From assembly GCA_017939795.1 (NCBI GenBank), contig JAGBAA010000112.1:1-64000 (forward strand): DNA of 64,000 bases, given 5' to 3'. Numbering within the stretch: position 1 is the first letter of the stretch; each line of letters opens with the position of its first letter. Made by a program: the position numbers and the translations under genes. This document shows, piece by piece, positions 42,153-49,967 of this stretch. The DNA comes from Thermoguttaceae bacterium (GTDB taxonomy: Bacteria; Planctomycetota; Planctomycetia; Pirellulales; Thermoguttaceae). The notes under the pieces were generated by a model, which had not been told where the DNA came from, made no database searches, and saw only the letters and a program-made list of their open reading frames with translations.

Positions 42153-45100
42153 TCATTCGGAATCCAATGTTTCTTCATTTTCGCTGTCGGCGGCATCCTC
42201 TGAAATGCATTCAGAAACAGGGGTCTCGGAATCGGCCGAAAGCTCTTCCGAAAGTCCCGCAGCAAAGGTGCCGGCAGAAAGTTCCGCACTTTCCCCTGTA
42301 CTGATTTCGCCGGCAGTTTCATCATCAGCGGCTGCAGCACTGGCACCGGTATCCGTTCCGTTCAGGATCCCGGCTAAAAACTCGGCATTCGTTTTGGTTT
42401 TTCCAAGCCGATTGGTAAGCATCGCCATGGCGTCCGCAGGATTCAGCGCAGAAAGCAGATGCCGCAGTTTAATGACCGCGTGCAGTTCCTCTTCAGTCCG
42501 ATACGCATCTTCATGCCGGGTCCCGCTGCGGCTCAGATCCACGGCAGGCCAGATCCCTTCTGCCTGCAGACGTTTTTCCAGCGTGATCTCCACACTGCCG
42601 CTGCCTCGGAACTCTTCCAGGATCGCCTCGTCCATCCCATTGTTCGTATCCGTCAAAAGTGTCGCCAGGATCGTCAAAGACCCCCCTTCTTCCACACACC
42701 GTGCAGATCCGAAAAACCGTTTCGGAAGCTGGAACGAACCGGCATGGAAACTGTTTCCGTATTCCGGAAGCATCTTCATTCCCGGAGGTGTTTCCGAATG
42801 CCAGGCCCGAGTCAGCTGGGTCATGGAATCCAGCAGGATCAGAACATTCTGCCCATACTCGACCATACGCTTCGCCTTCTCGATGACCATGTCCGCGACC
42901 TGAATGTGCCGCATCGTAGGTTCATCCGAAGTGGAACAGACGACTTCGCAGTTCATTCCCTGCACAAGTTTCCGCATATTTTCCACTTCTTCCGGGCGTT
43001 CGTCGATCAGGAGAATGAAAACGTAAAGATCCGGATAGTTCTTCAGCGCAGACTGTGCGATCTTGCGCAAAAGCGTCGTTCTACCCGTCTGCGGCGGACT
43101 CAGGATCAGACCGCGCTGACCGAATGCGAGCGGAACCATCATATCCAGAACACGGGTCTCCACATCTTCCGGGTCGGATTCCAGACTCATTCGCTGGGAC
43201 GGTGCCGTCGGCGTCAGAGTATCAAAATGTTTTTTGCGCGTAAACTCGTTTGGATCCTGATAATTGATCGCCTCGACACGCAAAAGTGCAAAGTACCGTT
43301 CATTTTCTTTTGGCGGACGGATCTGTCCCGAAACGATCGTTCCCGTCTTCAGACCAAAACGCCGAATCTGGCTCGGAGAAACGTAAATATCGTCCGGACA
43401 GGAAAGGTAATGGTATTCCGTGCTGCGAAGAAAACCGAAACCGTCAGGAAGGATCTCAAGCGTCCCCTCTCCGTAAAGAAGGCCGTTCAGTTTGATCTTT
43501 TCCTTGATGATCTGGAAGATCAGTTCCTGACGCTGTGCGTGCTCCTCATCCGGCACACCGATCTCAAAACGGCGAGCCTCCGCGATCAGTTCCTGCATGG
43601 AAAGTTTCTGAAGATGCCCGACAGATTCATTCCGCAAAGAAACGGTTTGACTCATTCCATCCCCGTCCGAAGCAGGATTCTTATGGCCGCGGCTCATTTC
43701 GTCAGCAAGTTCCTCCGCAAGTGAAAGAGGTTCCTTGGATGAGCGGTCCTCATGCAGTTCCGGAAATGCCGGATTGTACGTACTATAGCCATCCTGATTT
43801 CGTCGGTGCGGCCTGCCGTAAGGCCGATTTCCATAATCTCGCGGACCACCGAAACCACTGCGGGGCCCGGTTCCTTCTTCACCGGAAGTGGAACCATTTT
43901 CGCGCGAATAGTATCGGGAACGATATTGCGGACCACGCTGGTACGGAACACCGCCGCGAGACCAACCGCTGCGGCCAAAAGGTCTGCTTTCCTGACTCTC
44001 TTCGCCTTTTTCTTCCAGATCGGGAGCCGGATACGTCTGCTCAACACCAGATTCGAGATCCCGGTTTGCGTATCGGCGTGAACCCTGACCGTATCCGTCA
44101 CCGCCATAGTTCCGTCCGCCATAATTCCGACCATAGTTCCGGTCGCCGTAGTTCCGGTCGCCATAGTTCCGGTCGCCATAGTTCCGGTCGCCGTAGTTCC
44201 GGTCGCCGTAGTTCCGGTCGCCGTAGTTCCGGTCGCCGTAGTTCCGGTCGCCGTAGTTCCGGTCGCCATAGTTCCGGTCGCCGTAGTTCCGGTCGCCATA
44301 GTTTCGGTCGCCGTAGTTTCGATCGCCGTAGTTCCGGTCGCCATAGTTTCGATCGCCGTAGTTTCGATCGCCATAGTTCCGATCGCCATAGTTCCGATCG
44401 CCATAGTTCCGATCGCCATAGTTCCGGTCGCCGTAGTTCCGGTCGCCGTAGTTCCGATCGCCGTAGTTCCGGTCGCCGTAGTTCCGGTCGCCGTAGTTTC
44501 GATCGCCGTAGTTCCGACCGTTCCCCGATACGTAATTCTGCCGCATCATGCGTCCAGTACGGGACAGCTGACGATCCGTTCGCTGCCTAAAAGAAGAACG
44601 AGGAGCCATTTCCCCATCATGTTCCTGCATATTGCGGTCCATTCGTTCGGAAAAATATCCGGTACCGTCACGCGATTCGCCGGAAATTTCTTCATTCGCG
44701 CCCTCTGAAGGCTCTCGGTCCTGCGTTTCTGCCGGCCTGTCCTCCGAATAGATCCCATAAAAACCATCTCCTGGATCCCCACATGCGGACGTTTTCTGTA
44801 CGCCATCCGCTCCAGCTGAAGCATTCAGTCCGGAAGACATGGGTTCGGCAGAAAGCTCCAGCGGATCCGGCCTGGATCCCGAGCCGGTTCCCTCTGCGTC
44901 ATCTTCCAGCTCCAGACCATACCCGAATGCCGAAGATCCAGACCGATTGCGGGATCCCGAACGAAAACGGGAAAACGCACTCACTCCGCGAGGCTGTACC
45001 GGATCATGAGGATACGAATTTCGCGCCTTAAGATAGGGACGCTCCTGTTGAGAAACGCCGTCCATGAAAGATTCCGCAGAAGACTGATTTTCTGTGGAAG

Positions 45101-45212
45101 ATCCCTGATCTTCGATACTCTGAGCCGTTTCAAAACCGGGATCTCCGGCACGAAAGTTTTCATTGGCAGGGAAGGATTCCGGTGATCTACCGGTGATCGG
45201 ACCGTCGGACAT
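42153..45212 (-). CDS. rho: Divergent transcription termination factor Rho with RNYGD repeat domain and altered P-loop
   Basis: Rho is the hexameric RNA translocase that ends transcription. The 1019-residue protein is more than twice the usual 420. Residues 1-540 are disordered, with 25 consecutive RNYGD units at about 232-361. The RNA-binding part follows (KLSMQELIAEARRFEIG, DGFGFLRSTEYHYLSCPDDIYVSPSQIRRFGLKTG), then the RecA-type motor. The Walker A loop reads SPPQTGRTTLL, not APPKAGKTxLL: the P-loop lysine is Arg711 and the neighbouring lysine is Gln708 (codon AGA read directly at 43082-43080). The Q-loop region (EYGNSFHAG) also differs, and DSITRLARA is DSMTQLTRA. Conserved: LLIDERPEEV, PKRFFGSAR, EEGGSLTI, SRSGTRHED. 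A Glu/Ser/Asp-rich tail follows (about 950-1019). It could be a paralogue with altered activity or the only Rho. AGGAG precedes the ATG. Confidence 0.9.
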   Translation of the reverse strand: MSDGPITGRSPESFPANENFRAGDPGFETAQSIEDQGSSTENQSSAESFMDGVSQQERPYLKARNSYPHDPVQPRGVSAFSRFRSGSRNRSGSSAFGYGLELEDDAEGTGSGSRPDPLELSAEPMSSGLNASAGADGVQKTSACGDPGDGFYGIYSEDRPAETQDREPSEGANEEISGESRDGTGYFSERMDRNMQEHDGEMAPRSSFRQRTDRQLSRTGRMMRQNYVSGNGRNYGDRNYGDRNYGDRNYGDRNYGDRNYGDRNYGDRNYGDRNYGDRNYGDRNYGDRNYGDRNYGDRNYGDRNYGDRNYGDRNYGDRNYGDRNYGDRNYGDRNYGDRNYGDRNYGDRNYGDRNYGDRNYGRNYGGRNYGGDGYGQGSRRYANRDLESGVEQTYPAPDLEEKGEESQESRPFGRSGWSRGGVPYQRGPQYRSRYYSRENGSTSGEEGTGPRSGFGGPRDYGNRPYGRPHRRNQDGYSTYNPAFPELHEDRSSKEPLSLAEELADEMSRGHKNPASDGDGMSQTVSLRNESVGHLQKLSMQELIAEARRFEIGVPDEEHAQRQELIFQIIKEKIKLNGLLYGEGTLEILPDGFGFLRSTEYHYLSCPDDIYVSPSQIRRFGLKTGTIVSGQIRPPKENERYFALLRVEAINYQDPNEFTRKKHFDTLTPTAPSQRMSLESDPEDVETRVLDMMVPLAFGQRGLILSPPQTGRTTLLRKIAQSALKNYPDLYVFILLIDERPEEVENMRKLVQGMNCEVVCSTSDEPTMRHIQVADMVIEKAKRMVEYGQNVLILLDSMTQLTRAWHSETPPGMKMLPEYGNSFHAGSFQLPKRFFGSARCVEEGGSLTILATLLTDTNNGMDEAILEEFRGSGSVEITLEKRLQAEGIWPAVDLSRSGTRHEDAYRTEEELHAVIKLRHLLSALNPADAMAMLTNRLGKTKTNAEFLAGILNGTDTGASAAAADDETAGEISTGESAELSAGTFAAGLSEELSADSETPVSECISEDAADSENEETLDSE
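44131..44520 (-). repeat. 15 bp tandem repeat array (26 units) encoding RNYGD
   Basis: 26 units of 15 bp follow each other without interruption. Each encodes Arg-Asn-Tyr-Gly-Asp. Changes are almost all synonymous (CCG/CCA, GGTCG/GATCG, GTTCC/GTTTC), so the protein repeat is under selection even though DNA units vary. Confidence 0.97.
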
Positions 45213-45323
45213 GATGCTGCTCCTGAATTTTAACGAGGTTCACGCAGTCCAGGATTCACGAGAGACTGCGGAATAAGGCGGGGGGAAAACGAAAAGGGCA
45301 CATTCAAACGAATGCATATTTAA

Positions 45324-45351
45324 AATATACACGAAATCTCAATAAAATCAA
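45324..45351 (-). promoter_or_regulatory. Probable promoter of rho
   Basis: On the minus strand TTGATT (45346-45351), 16 bases and TATATT (45324-45329), giving a leader of about 105 bases before the rho ATG. Rho genes are often autoregulated in their leaders. Confidence 0.55.
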
Positions 45352-45370
45352 GGGTCTCGCACAAAATTTT

Positions 45371-45417
45371 AAAAAAAGTTGGCAGTTTTTATACAAATTA
45401 TGTAAAAAACTGCCAAT
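45371..45417 (-). terminator. Terminator of serA
   Basis: TTGGCAGTTTTT...AAAAAACTGCCAA forms a 12 bp stem with T-rich flank on the minus strand, about 90 bases after the serA stop. Confidence 0.85.
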
Positions 45418-45504
45418 TAATTTAATTTTAGGAACAAAATTCCCAATCGCAAACATTTCCCGGCGCACGTTCAGAAATCTCAGCCAGCCGCCGGGAAACC
45501 GTCA

Positions 45505-47127
45505 TTAAAGCCATGCCGGAAGTTCGTTCACGGCCGGAAGCGTCGCGCACATGATCTTCGAGATGCCCGTGACCTTCTGAAGTTCGCTCAGAGCAGCAAC
45601 CGGCGGAACCGCATCCAGTCCCAGAACGCCGAGAGCTTTGCAGTCGCACTTATCGCACGCACGGCTGACGGAAAGCTGCTCGATATTCACGTTGTTGCGG
45701 CCGAACACGTTGCCGACAGCACCGATGACGCCCGGAACATTGTCGTGCAGGAAGAGGCAGAGATTGCCGTCCAGATATGCTTCGAGACGGAAATCGTTGA
45801 CCTGGACCAGACGCGGCATGCTGTTGCCGAAGAGAGTACCGGAAAGTGTCGTGGTGCCCGTTTCACTCGTGACTTCCACCGTAATGAGCGAGCTGAACGT
45901 ATTCGATTCGCTCGTTTTGTTCTCGACCACTTCGATCCCGCGTTCTTTCAGAAGCATCTTCGCATTGATGATGTTCGACTCACCGCCCGTTGCGTTGGAG
46001 AGCAGACCAGCCGCGAATGCACCGGAGACCAGCGAGGTGACTTTCGTCGCCACATCGCCGCGGTAGGAGATCGCGCACTTCGAAATACGGCCTTTTTCGA
46101 CCTGGGAGGCCATCAGACCAAGACGCCACGCCAAAGCCAGGTAGCCGCGCATTTCGCCGAGGGTCTTTCCATCCAGCGGAGCCATGTTCACCGCCGACTT
46201 GATCGTGCCGGTCGTGAAGTAATCGATCAGGAGTTCCACAGCTTCCAGAGCCACGTTCGTCTGAGCTTCTGCCGTGCTCGCGCCAAGGTGCGGAGTGCAG
46301 AGAACGTTCTTGCGGCCGAAGAGCGGGTTTTCCGTGCACGGTTCCGTCGGGAAAACGTCGAGAGCCACACCAGCCAGATGGCCGCTGTCCAGACCTTCGA
46401 TCAAAGCGGCTTCATCATAAATGCCGCCGCGGGCACAGTTGATAAGACGGGCGCCTTTCGGGAGCATCTTGATCTCATCAAAGGAGATCATTCCGCGCGT
46501 TTCGTCCGTCAGCGGCGTGTGGACCGTCAGGTAATCGCAGTACGGAAGCATGTCGCGGTAAGACGCAAACATTTTGATTCCAAGCTCTTCTGCCATCGCG
46601 TCCGAAAGGAAGGGATCGTAGCCGACGAGTTTCATTTCCATCGCACGGGCACGGATCGCGATCGTACGGCCAATACGGCCGAGACCGATGATACCGAGGG
46701 TCTTGCCGGCAAGCTGGGAACCCGTGAAGAGTTTCTTGTCCCAGCGGCCTTCCGCCAGTGCCTGGTTCGCCGGAGCCACAAAACGGGTCAGACCGTACAT
46801 GAGAGCCAGCGCGTGTTCCGCCGTGGAGAGCGTATTGCCGCTCGGAGTGTTCATGACGATCATTCCCTGACGGGTCGCCATATTCTTGTCGATATTGTCG
46901 GTACCAACACCAGCGCGGGCGATCGCCTTCAGCCGCGTGTTCCCTTCAAGGATCTCAGCGGTCAGTTTCACGCCGCTGCGGCAGATGGCGCCGTCGAATT
47001 CCATCAGGGTATTGCGAAGTTCTTCACCTTTCAGTCCGGTCTTCACTTCATATTCAATGCCGGGAGCGGCTTCCAGAAGATTCAGTCCGTCCTGCGAAAT
47101 CGAATCAAGTACGACGATACGAGCCAT
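45505..47127 (-). CDS. serA: D-3-phosphoglycerate dehydrogenase
   Basis: It makes 3-phosphohydroxypyruvate, the first step of serine synthesis. The 540-residue long-type SerA has a substrate domain (VLDSISQDGLNLLEAAPGIEY), an NAD-binding Rossmann domain with GIIGLGRIGR, catalytic residues in INCARGGIYDEAAL and TPHLGASTAEAQ, an intervening ASB-type domain (about 325-455), and a C-terminal ACT domain (about 465-540, CLFLHDNVPGVIGAVGNVFGRNNVNIEQLSVSR) that allows serine feedback. AAAGGAG precedes the ATG and the promoter is at 47179-47206. Confidence 0.96.
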   Translation of the reverse strand: MARIVVLDSISQDGLNLLEAAPGIEYEVKTGLKGEELRNTLMEFDGAICRSGVKLTAEILEGNTRLKAIARAGVGTDNIDKNMATRQGMIVMNTPSGNTLSTAEHALALMYGLTRFVAPANQALAEGRWDKKLFTGSQLAGKTLGIIGLGRIGRTIAIRARAMEMKLVGYDPFLSDAMAEELGIKMFASYRDMLPYCDYLTVHTPLTDETRGMISFDEIKMLPKGARLINCARGGIYDEAALIEGLDSGHLAGVALDVFPTEPCTENPLFGRKNVLCTPHLGASTAEAQTNVALEAVELLIDYFTTGTIKSAVNMAPLDGKTLGEMRGYLALAWRLGLMASQVEKGRISKCAISYRGDVATKVTSLVSGAFAAGLLSNATGGESNIINAKMLLKERGIEVVENKTSESNTFSSLITVEVTSETGTTTLSGTLFGNSMPRLVQVNDFRLEAYLDGNLCLFLHDNVPGVIGAVGNVFGRNNVNIEQLSVSRACDKCDCKALGVLGLDAVPPVAALSELQKVTGISKIMCATLPAVNELPAWL

Positions 47128-47178
47128 TTCAAACTCCTTTAAATTTAAAGAACGATGGAAATAAAGTTCATTATTTAT

Positions 47179-47206
47179 ATTCTACGCATTTCCAATTTTT
47201 TTTCAA
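47179..47206 (-). promoter_or_regulatory. Promoter of serA
   Basis: On the minus strand CTTGAAA with TTGAAA (47201-47206), a 16-base spacer and TAGAAT (47179-47184), the same pattern as at rpiB and the tRNA genes. Confidence 0.75.
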
Positions 47207-47254
47207 GCCCCCCCCCACTATTTTTGATAGAAAAATATCGATTCTACTGAAATT

Positions 47255-47530
47255 TCAGAACACCACACTTGAGAAGGAAGTGCCGAACATAATGAGGCAG
47301 TGGTTTGAGGTGCGGGGACTTTTGAAGGTCATCCTCTCGGAACCCCACACCAACTCCCGGCGAATGCGCTGCCGCGCGGTATCGCCGATCAACAAAGCGG
47401 CAAAGGTCACTAACGTGCCCGCATTACCGCACACCCAAAGAGGAAGCTGAATGTGCGGACGCGCTCGCAAGAAGCCGCTCCTCCCAGGAGGGGCTGCGAG
47501 CGAAGCGAGACGGGGTGGTTGAAGAGGCTC
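47255..47530. other. Structured intergenic element of unknown nature
   Basis: A 276-base GC-rich block stands out from its AT-rich flanks. It contains a strong hairpin (GCTCGCA...TGCGAGC at about 47464-47503, enclosing CTCCTCCC-A-GGAGGGG) followed by GCGAAGCGAGACGG. A 71-codon open frame runs on the minus strand (47255-47470) but has no ribosome site or recognisable domain. It could be a mobile repeat, a structured RNA or a relic gene. Confidence 0.45.
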
Positions 47531-47640
47531 GGTACTTTTTTACTGCGTTCTTCCAGTTCATTTTCCTTTTGGCGAAATGTTTCGAATGCTTCTTCTATCG
47601 TCTTTTCAGAACGATTCAAGCAGAAACATAGCATAAGATC

Positions 47641-47690
47641 ACGGAAAGATGCGAAATACGTTCAGCAAATCGAGTCTTTCCGTGTTTTTT
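47641..47690 (+). terminator. Hairpin with T-run on the plus strand
   Basis: CACGGAAAGA...TCTTTCCGTG followed by seven T's on the plus strand. No plus-strand gene ends here, so it may end an RNA from the 47255-47530 element or act as a barrier to antisense transcription into the pseudopilin gene. Confidence 0.5.
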
Positions 47691-47709
47691 TGTGTGAATG
47701 ACTTCCAAA

Positions 47710-48696
47710 TCAGAACGAACTCTGCAGCGCACCGTCACTGCGATTGCAGAGATTCTGAAAAACCTCAGCAGTCACAGAATACGAGATCAGCGCATTATGT
47801 CCGTCGCAGAAGACCATGTTTGCCCCTCCGGCGTGCGTCGCTCCAAAAAAATGCGCATTCGAGTATCCCTGCCGGTCGCGGAGCAGCTGAGTCCCGGCGA
47901 TGCGCGTGTTGTCGTGATTGCGTCCGGAGAAATGCGTATCGTCATCCCCGCCGTCCGTCGAGGTTTGCTCCCCGGTGTAGACGGAAACGTTCAGGTGCTT
48001 TTCTCCGATGAGGATCGTACCGGAGAGACCGTCCGTGATGTCCGCGTGCGTGACTTCACTCTCCTCATGGATCACCGGACCGTATGTATCGACGTTTTTA
48101 GACAAGTTGGCATTGTTTCGCCACCCCTGATCGTACGCCACATTGTTTGGGTGTGCGCCTGCATTGGCTGCGTAGTCCTGTTTCGGAGCGTATTTGGCGA
48201 GCGTTGCGCTCTGGGCCGTTCCGTTCGGCATCCGGCCTTCCATGTGGCGAGTGAGCGAAAGATAGTTTTTCGGCGGACGGCGGGAAGGACAGTAAAAAAG
48301 CGGGATCGGCGTCGAAATGCGGTCCGCGATCGGAGCGTCATGCATCGCCTGCATATCCATGTACGGCAGGATCGCGTATGTCCAGCTGGCACGCTGGGAA
48401 ACAAGTACCCGGTCCGCATCACCAACGAACGAGTAACCGGACTGCCCGCCGCTGGGAAACGCCTGAAGCACAGAAACGTGATTCCCAAGCGCAACGCCCA
48501 TCTGGTGCAGATTGTTCGTGCACTGAAGCAGCCTCGCCGATTCACGCGCCTGCTGGACTGCCGGAAGGAGAAGTCCCATCAGCATTCCAATGATCGCGAT
48601 GACGACCAGAAGCTCCACGAGCGTGAATCCGCAGCGTCCCGTTCCACGACGGTACGCAGAATTAAAAAAAAGACGCTTTGTCTGCATATTCACCAT
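47710..48696 (-). CDS. DUF1559 type IV pseudopilin-like protein
   Basis: The 328-residue protein has a prepilin-type signal RCGFTLVELLVVIAIIGMLMGLLLPAVQQARESAR (cleavage after Gly, methylated Phe). A soluble domain follows, with FYCPSRR, ITDGLSGTILIGE and the C-terminal H-X9-DG motif (THAGGANMVFCDGH). This family is massively expanded in planctomycetes and is linked to surface or secretion structures. Start at 48696 (or MQTKR at 48687) follows GGGAATGGAAAG; a start at 48855 would run through the neighbouring low-quality region. Confidence 0.93.
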   Translation of the reverse strand: MVNMQTKRLFFNSAYRRGTGRCGFTLVELLVVIAIIGMLMGLLLPAVQQARESARLLQCTNNLHQMGVALGNHVSVLQAFPSGGQSGYSFVGDADRVLVSQRASWTYAILPYMDMQAMHDAPIADRISTPIPLFYCPSRRPPKNYLSLTRHMEGRMPNGTAQSATLAKYAPKQDYAANAGAHPNNVAYDQGWRNNANLSKNVDTYGPVIHEESEVTHADITDGLSGTILIGEKHLNVSVYTGEQTSTDGGDDDTHFSGRNHDNTRIAGTQLLRDRQGYSNAHFFGATHAGGANMVFCDGHNALISYSVTAEVFQNLCNRSDGALQSSF

Positions 48697-48716
48697 CTTT
48701 CCATTCCCTTTCTTTT

Positions 48717-49111
48717 TTACTTTTTCATTTTTCGATCCCAGCACATTCTCATCAGTCCCGCAAACGAACCGCTGACCATCCGGCTCCACGCAAAGGGCTT
48801 CAGGATCAAAGCCTCTCCTGAAGACGCACGTCCGCGAATAGACCGAAGTTTCCATTCTCCGGAACTTCGGCCGAGAGATCTGCTCTCCGCCATGAGGATG
48901 TTTTTGTTGGCTTTCAGGGAAAGCGTTCCCGTCCGGAGCGCATTCGTGAGATCCCCACGTTCGTCCCGGAATTCACGTTCTGACCGCCAAGAGAATTCCG
49001 CTCTGTCCCCCCGACAGAAACGTTGACCGAAAACATAAACACAATGTTCGCCCTGGGCCCTTCCAGACTCCACCCATTTTTCGCAAACACTACACTCATA
49101 CACTCATCCAT
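48717..49111 (-). other. Ambiguous open frames upstream of the pseudopilin gene
   Basis: Two overlapping frames (48717-49103 and 48914-49111) together read like a short repetitive protein (NVSVGGTERNSLGGQNVNSGTNV, then RTGTLSLKANKNILMAESRSLG) broken by a shift. It could be the remains of a small gene, or only the transcribed leader of the pseudopilin gene. No domain, ribosome site or signal peptide supports a functional gene. Confidence 0.3.
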
Positions 49112-49750
49112 TCAGTATATTTCACCTCTCAAAAAAATCAAGCAGATTTTCAAAATTTGAGAAAAAGATTTTTGTTTCAACACAAACAAGATCGATCAGG
49201 CAAAAGGGGCAAACTTTACCGCCAAACATAATTTAGGTCGTTTTCCGGATCCTGCAAACAAAAACAGATGGAAGGAACATTCACGCAATATGGCAAAATT
49301 CTCTCAAATTTTATGAACCAAGTCTCCCAAAATACGTAATTAGAGGAAAACAGACAAGATGGGGCAACTTTACGCGCATTGAAGAGACAGACAAAAACAT
49401 CGGCATATTTTGCCCGTTTTATGCAAGCGGAACGATTTCAACTTTTCGCAGAATAATTACCAGCAAAATAATCAAAACGACCCTCATTCTGTCAGTTTTT
49501 TTAAAAAAATTTACGATACCATTAAGACCGATAGTCTGGATATTTTCAGACGAAACCGTATTTACCCATTTTAGCAAAACTCAGGAAAATTTCCTGACCG
49601 CAGATTGTCTGTATGGAGGTCCTCCATGGAGACGCTTCTGCCGTATGTCCCTTTTCAGGCTCAAGTTCCCAATATGAGGGGATCCTGCCTTTGTTTTTTT
49701 AAGAAAAAACTTCCGAATCGGAAATTTTTTGAAAAAAATGCCTGAAAAAT
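49112..49750. other. Long AT-rich gene-free region with two perfect palindromes
   Basis: No gene, tRNA or repeat array is seen over about 640 bases. Two perfect odd-length palindromes lie 15 bases apart: TCAGGAAAATTTCCTGA (49581-49597) and ATGGAGGTCCTCCAT (49613-49627). They may be operators or ends of an unseen transcript. Confidence 0.5.
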
Positions 49751-49779
49751 TTGACATTGCACGAAAAACCGGGTAAAAT
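49751..49779 (+). promoter_or_regulatory. Strong promoter of the sigma factor gene
   Basis: Perfect TTGACA (49751-49756), 17 bases, TAAAAT (49774-49779). This implies a leader of about 180 bases before the sigma start codon. Confidence 0.8.
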
Positions 49780-49967
49780 ACAGAAAATGAACAAAATACA
49801 CAATATTTTCAACCGTGTTTTTTGGGGGCCGAGGCGAAGCTGTCAAACCGCATACCAGCTCGAGCGGAATTCCCGGCATGGGAATGATTTCGTTTTGAGT
49901 ATCGTTCGCAAGCAGTTTTGCAAAAGCGGTGCAGAATGTTTCGTTCGCTTTTTCCTACGGTGAGATG

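Noticed and set aside
44131-44520. CRISPR-like short regular repeats
   Set aside because: Units are 15 bp, contiguous with no spacers, and in frame within rho.
43535-44590. Plus-strand RHSSGRRSSG repeat protein
   Set aside because: It is the complementary reading of the RNYGD array inside rho and has no start signals.
47453-47701. 82-codon plus-strand frame next to the structured block
   Set aside because: It crosses the strong hairpins and has neither a ribosome site nor a recognisable domain.
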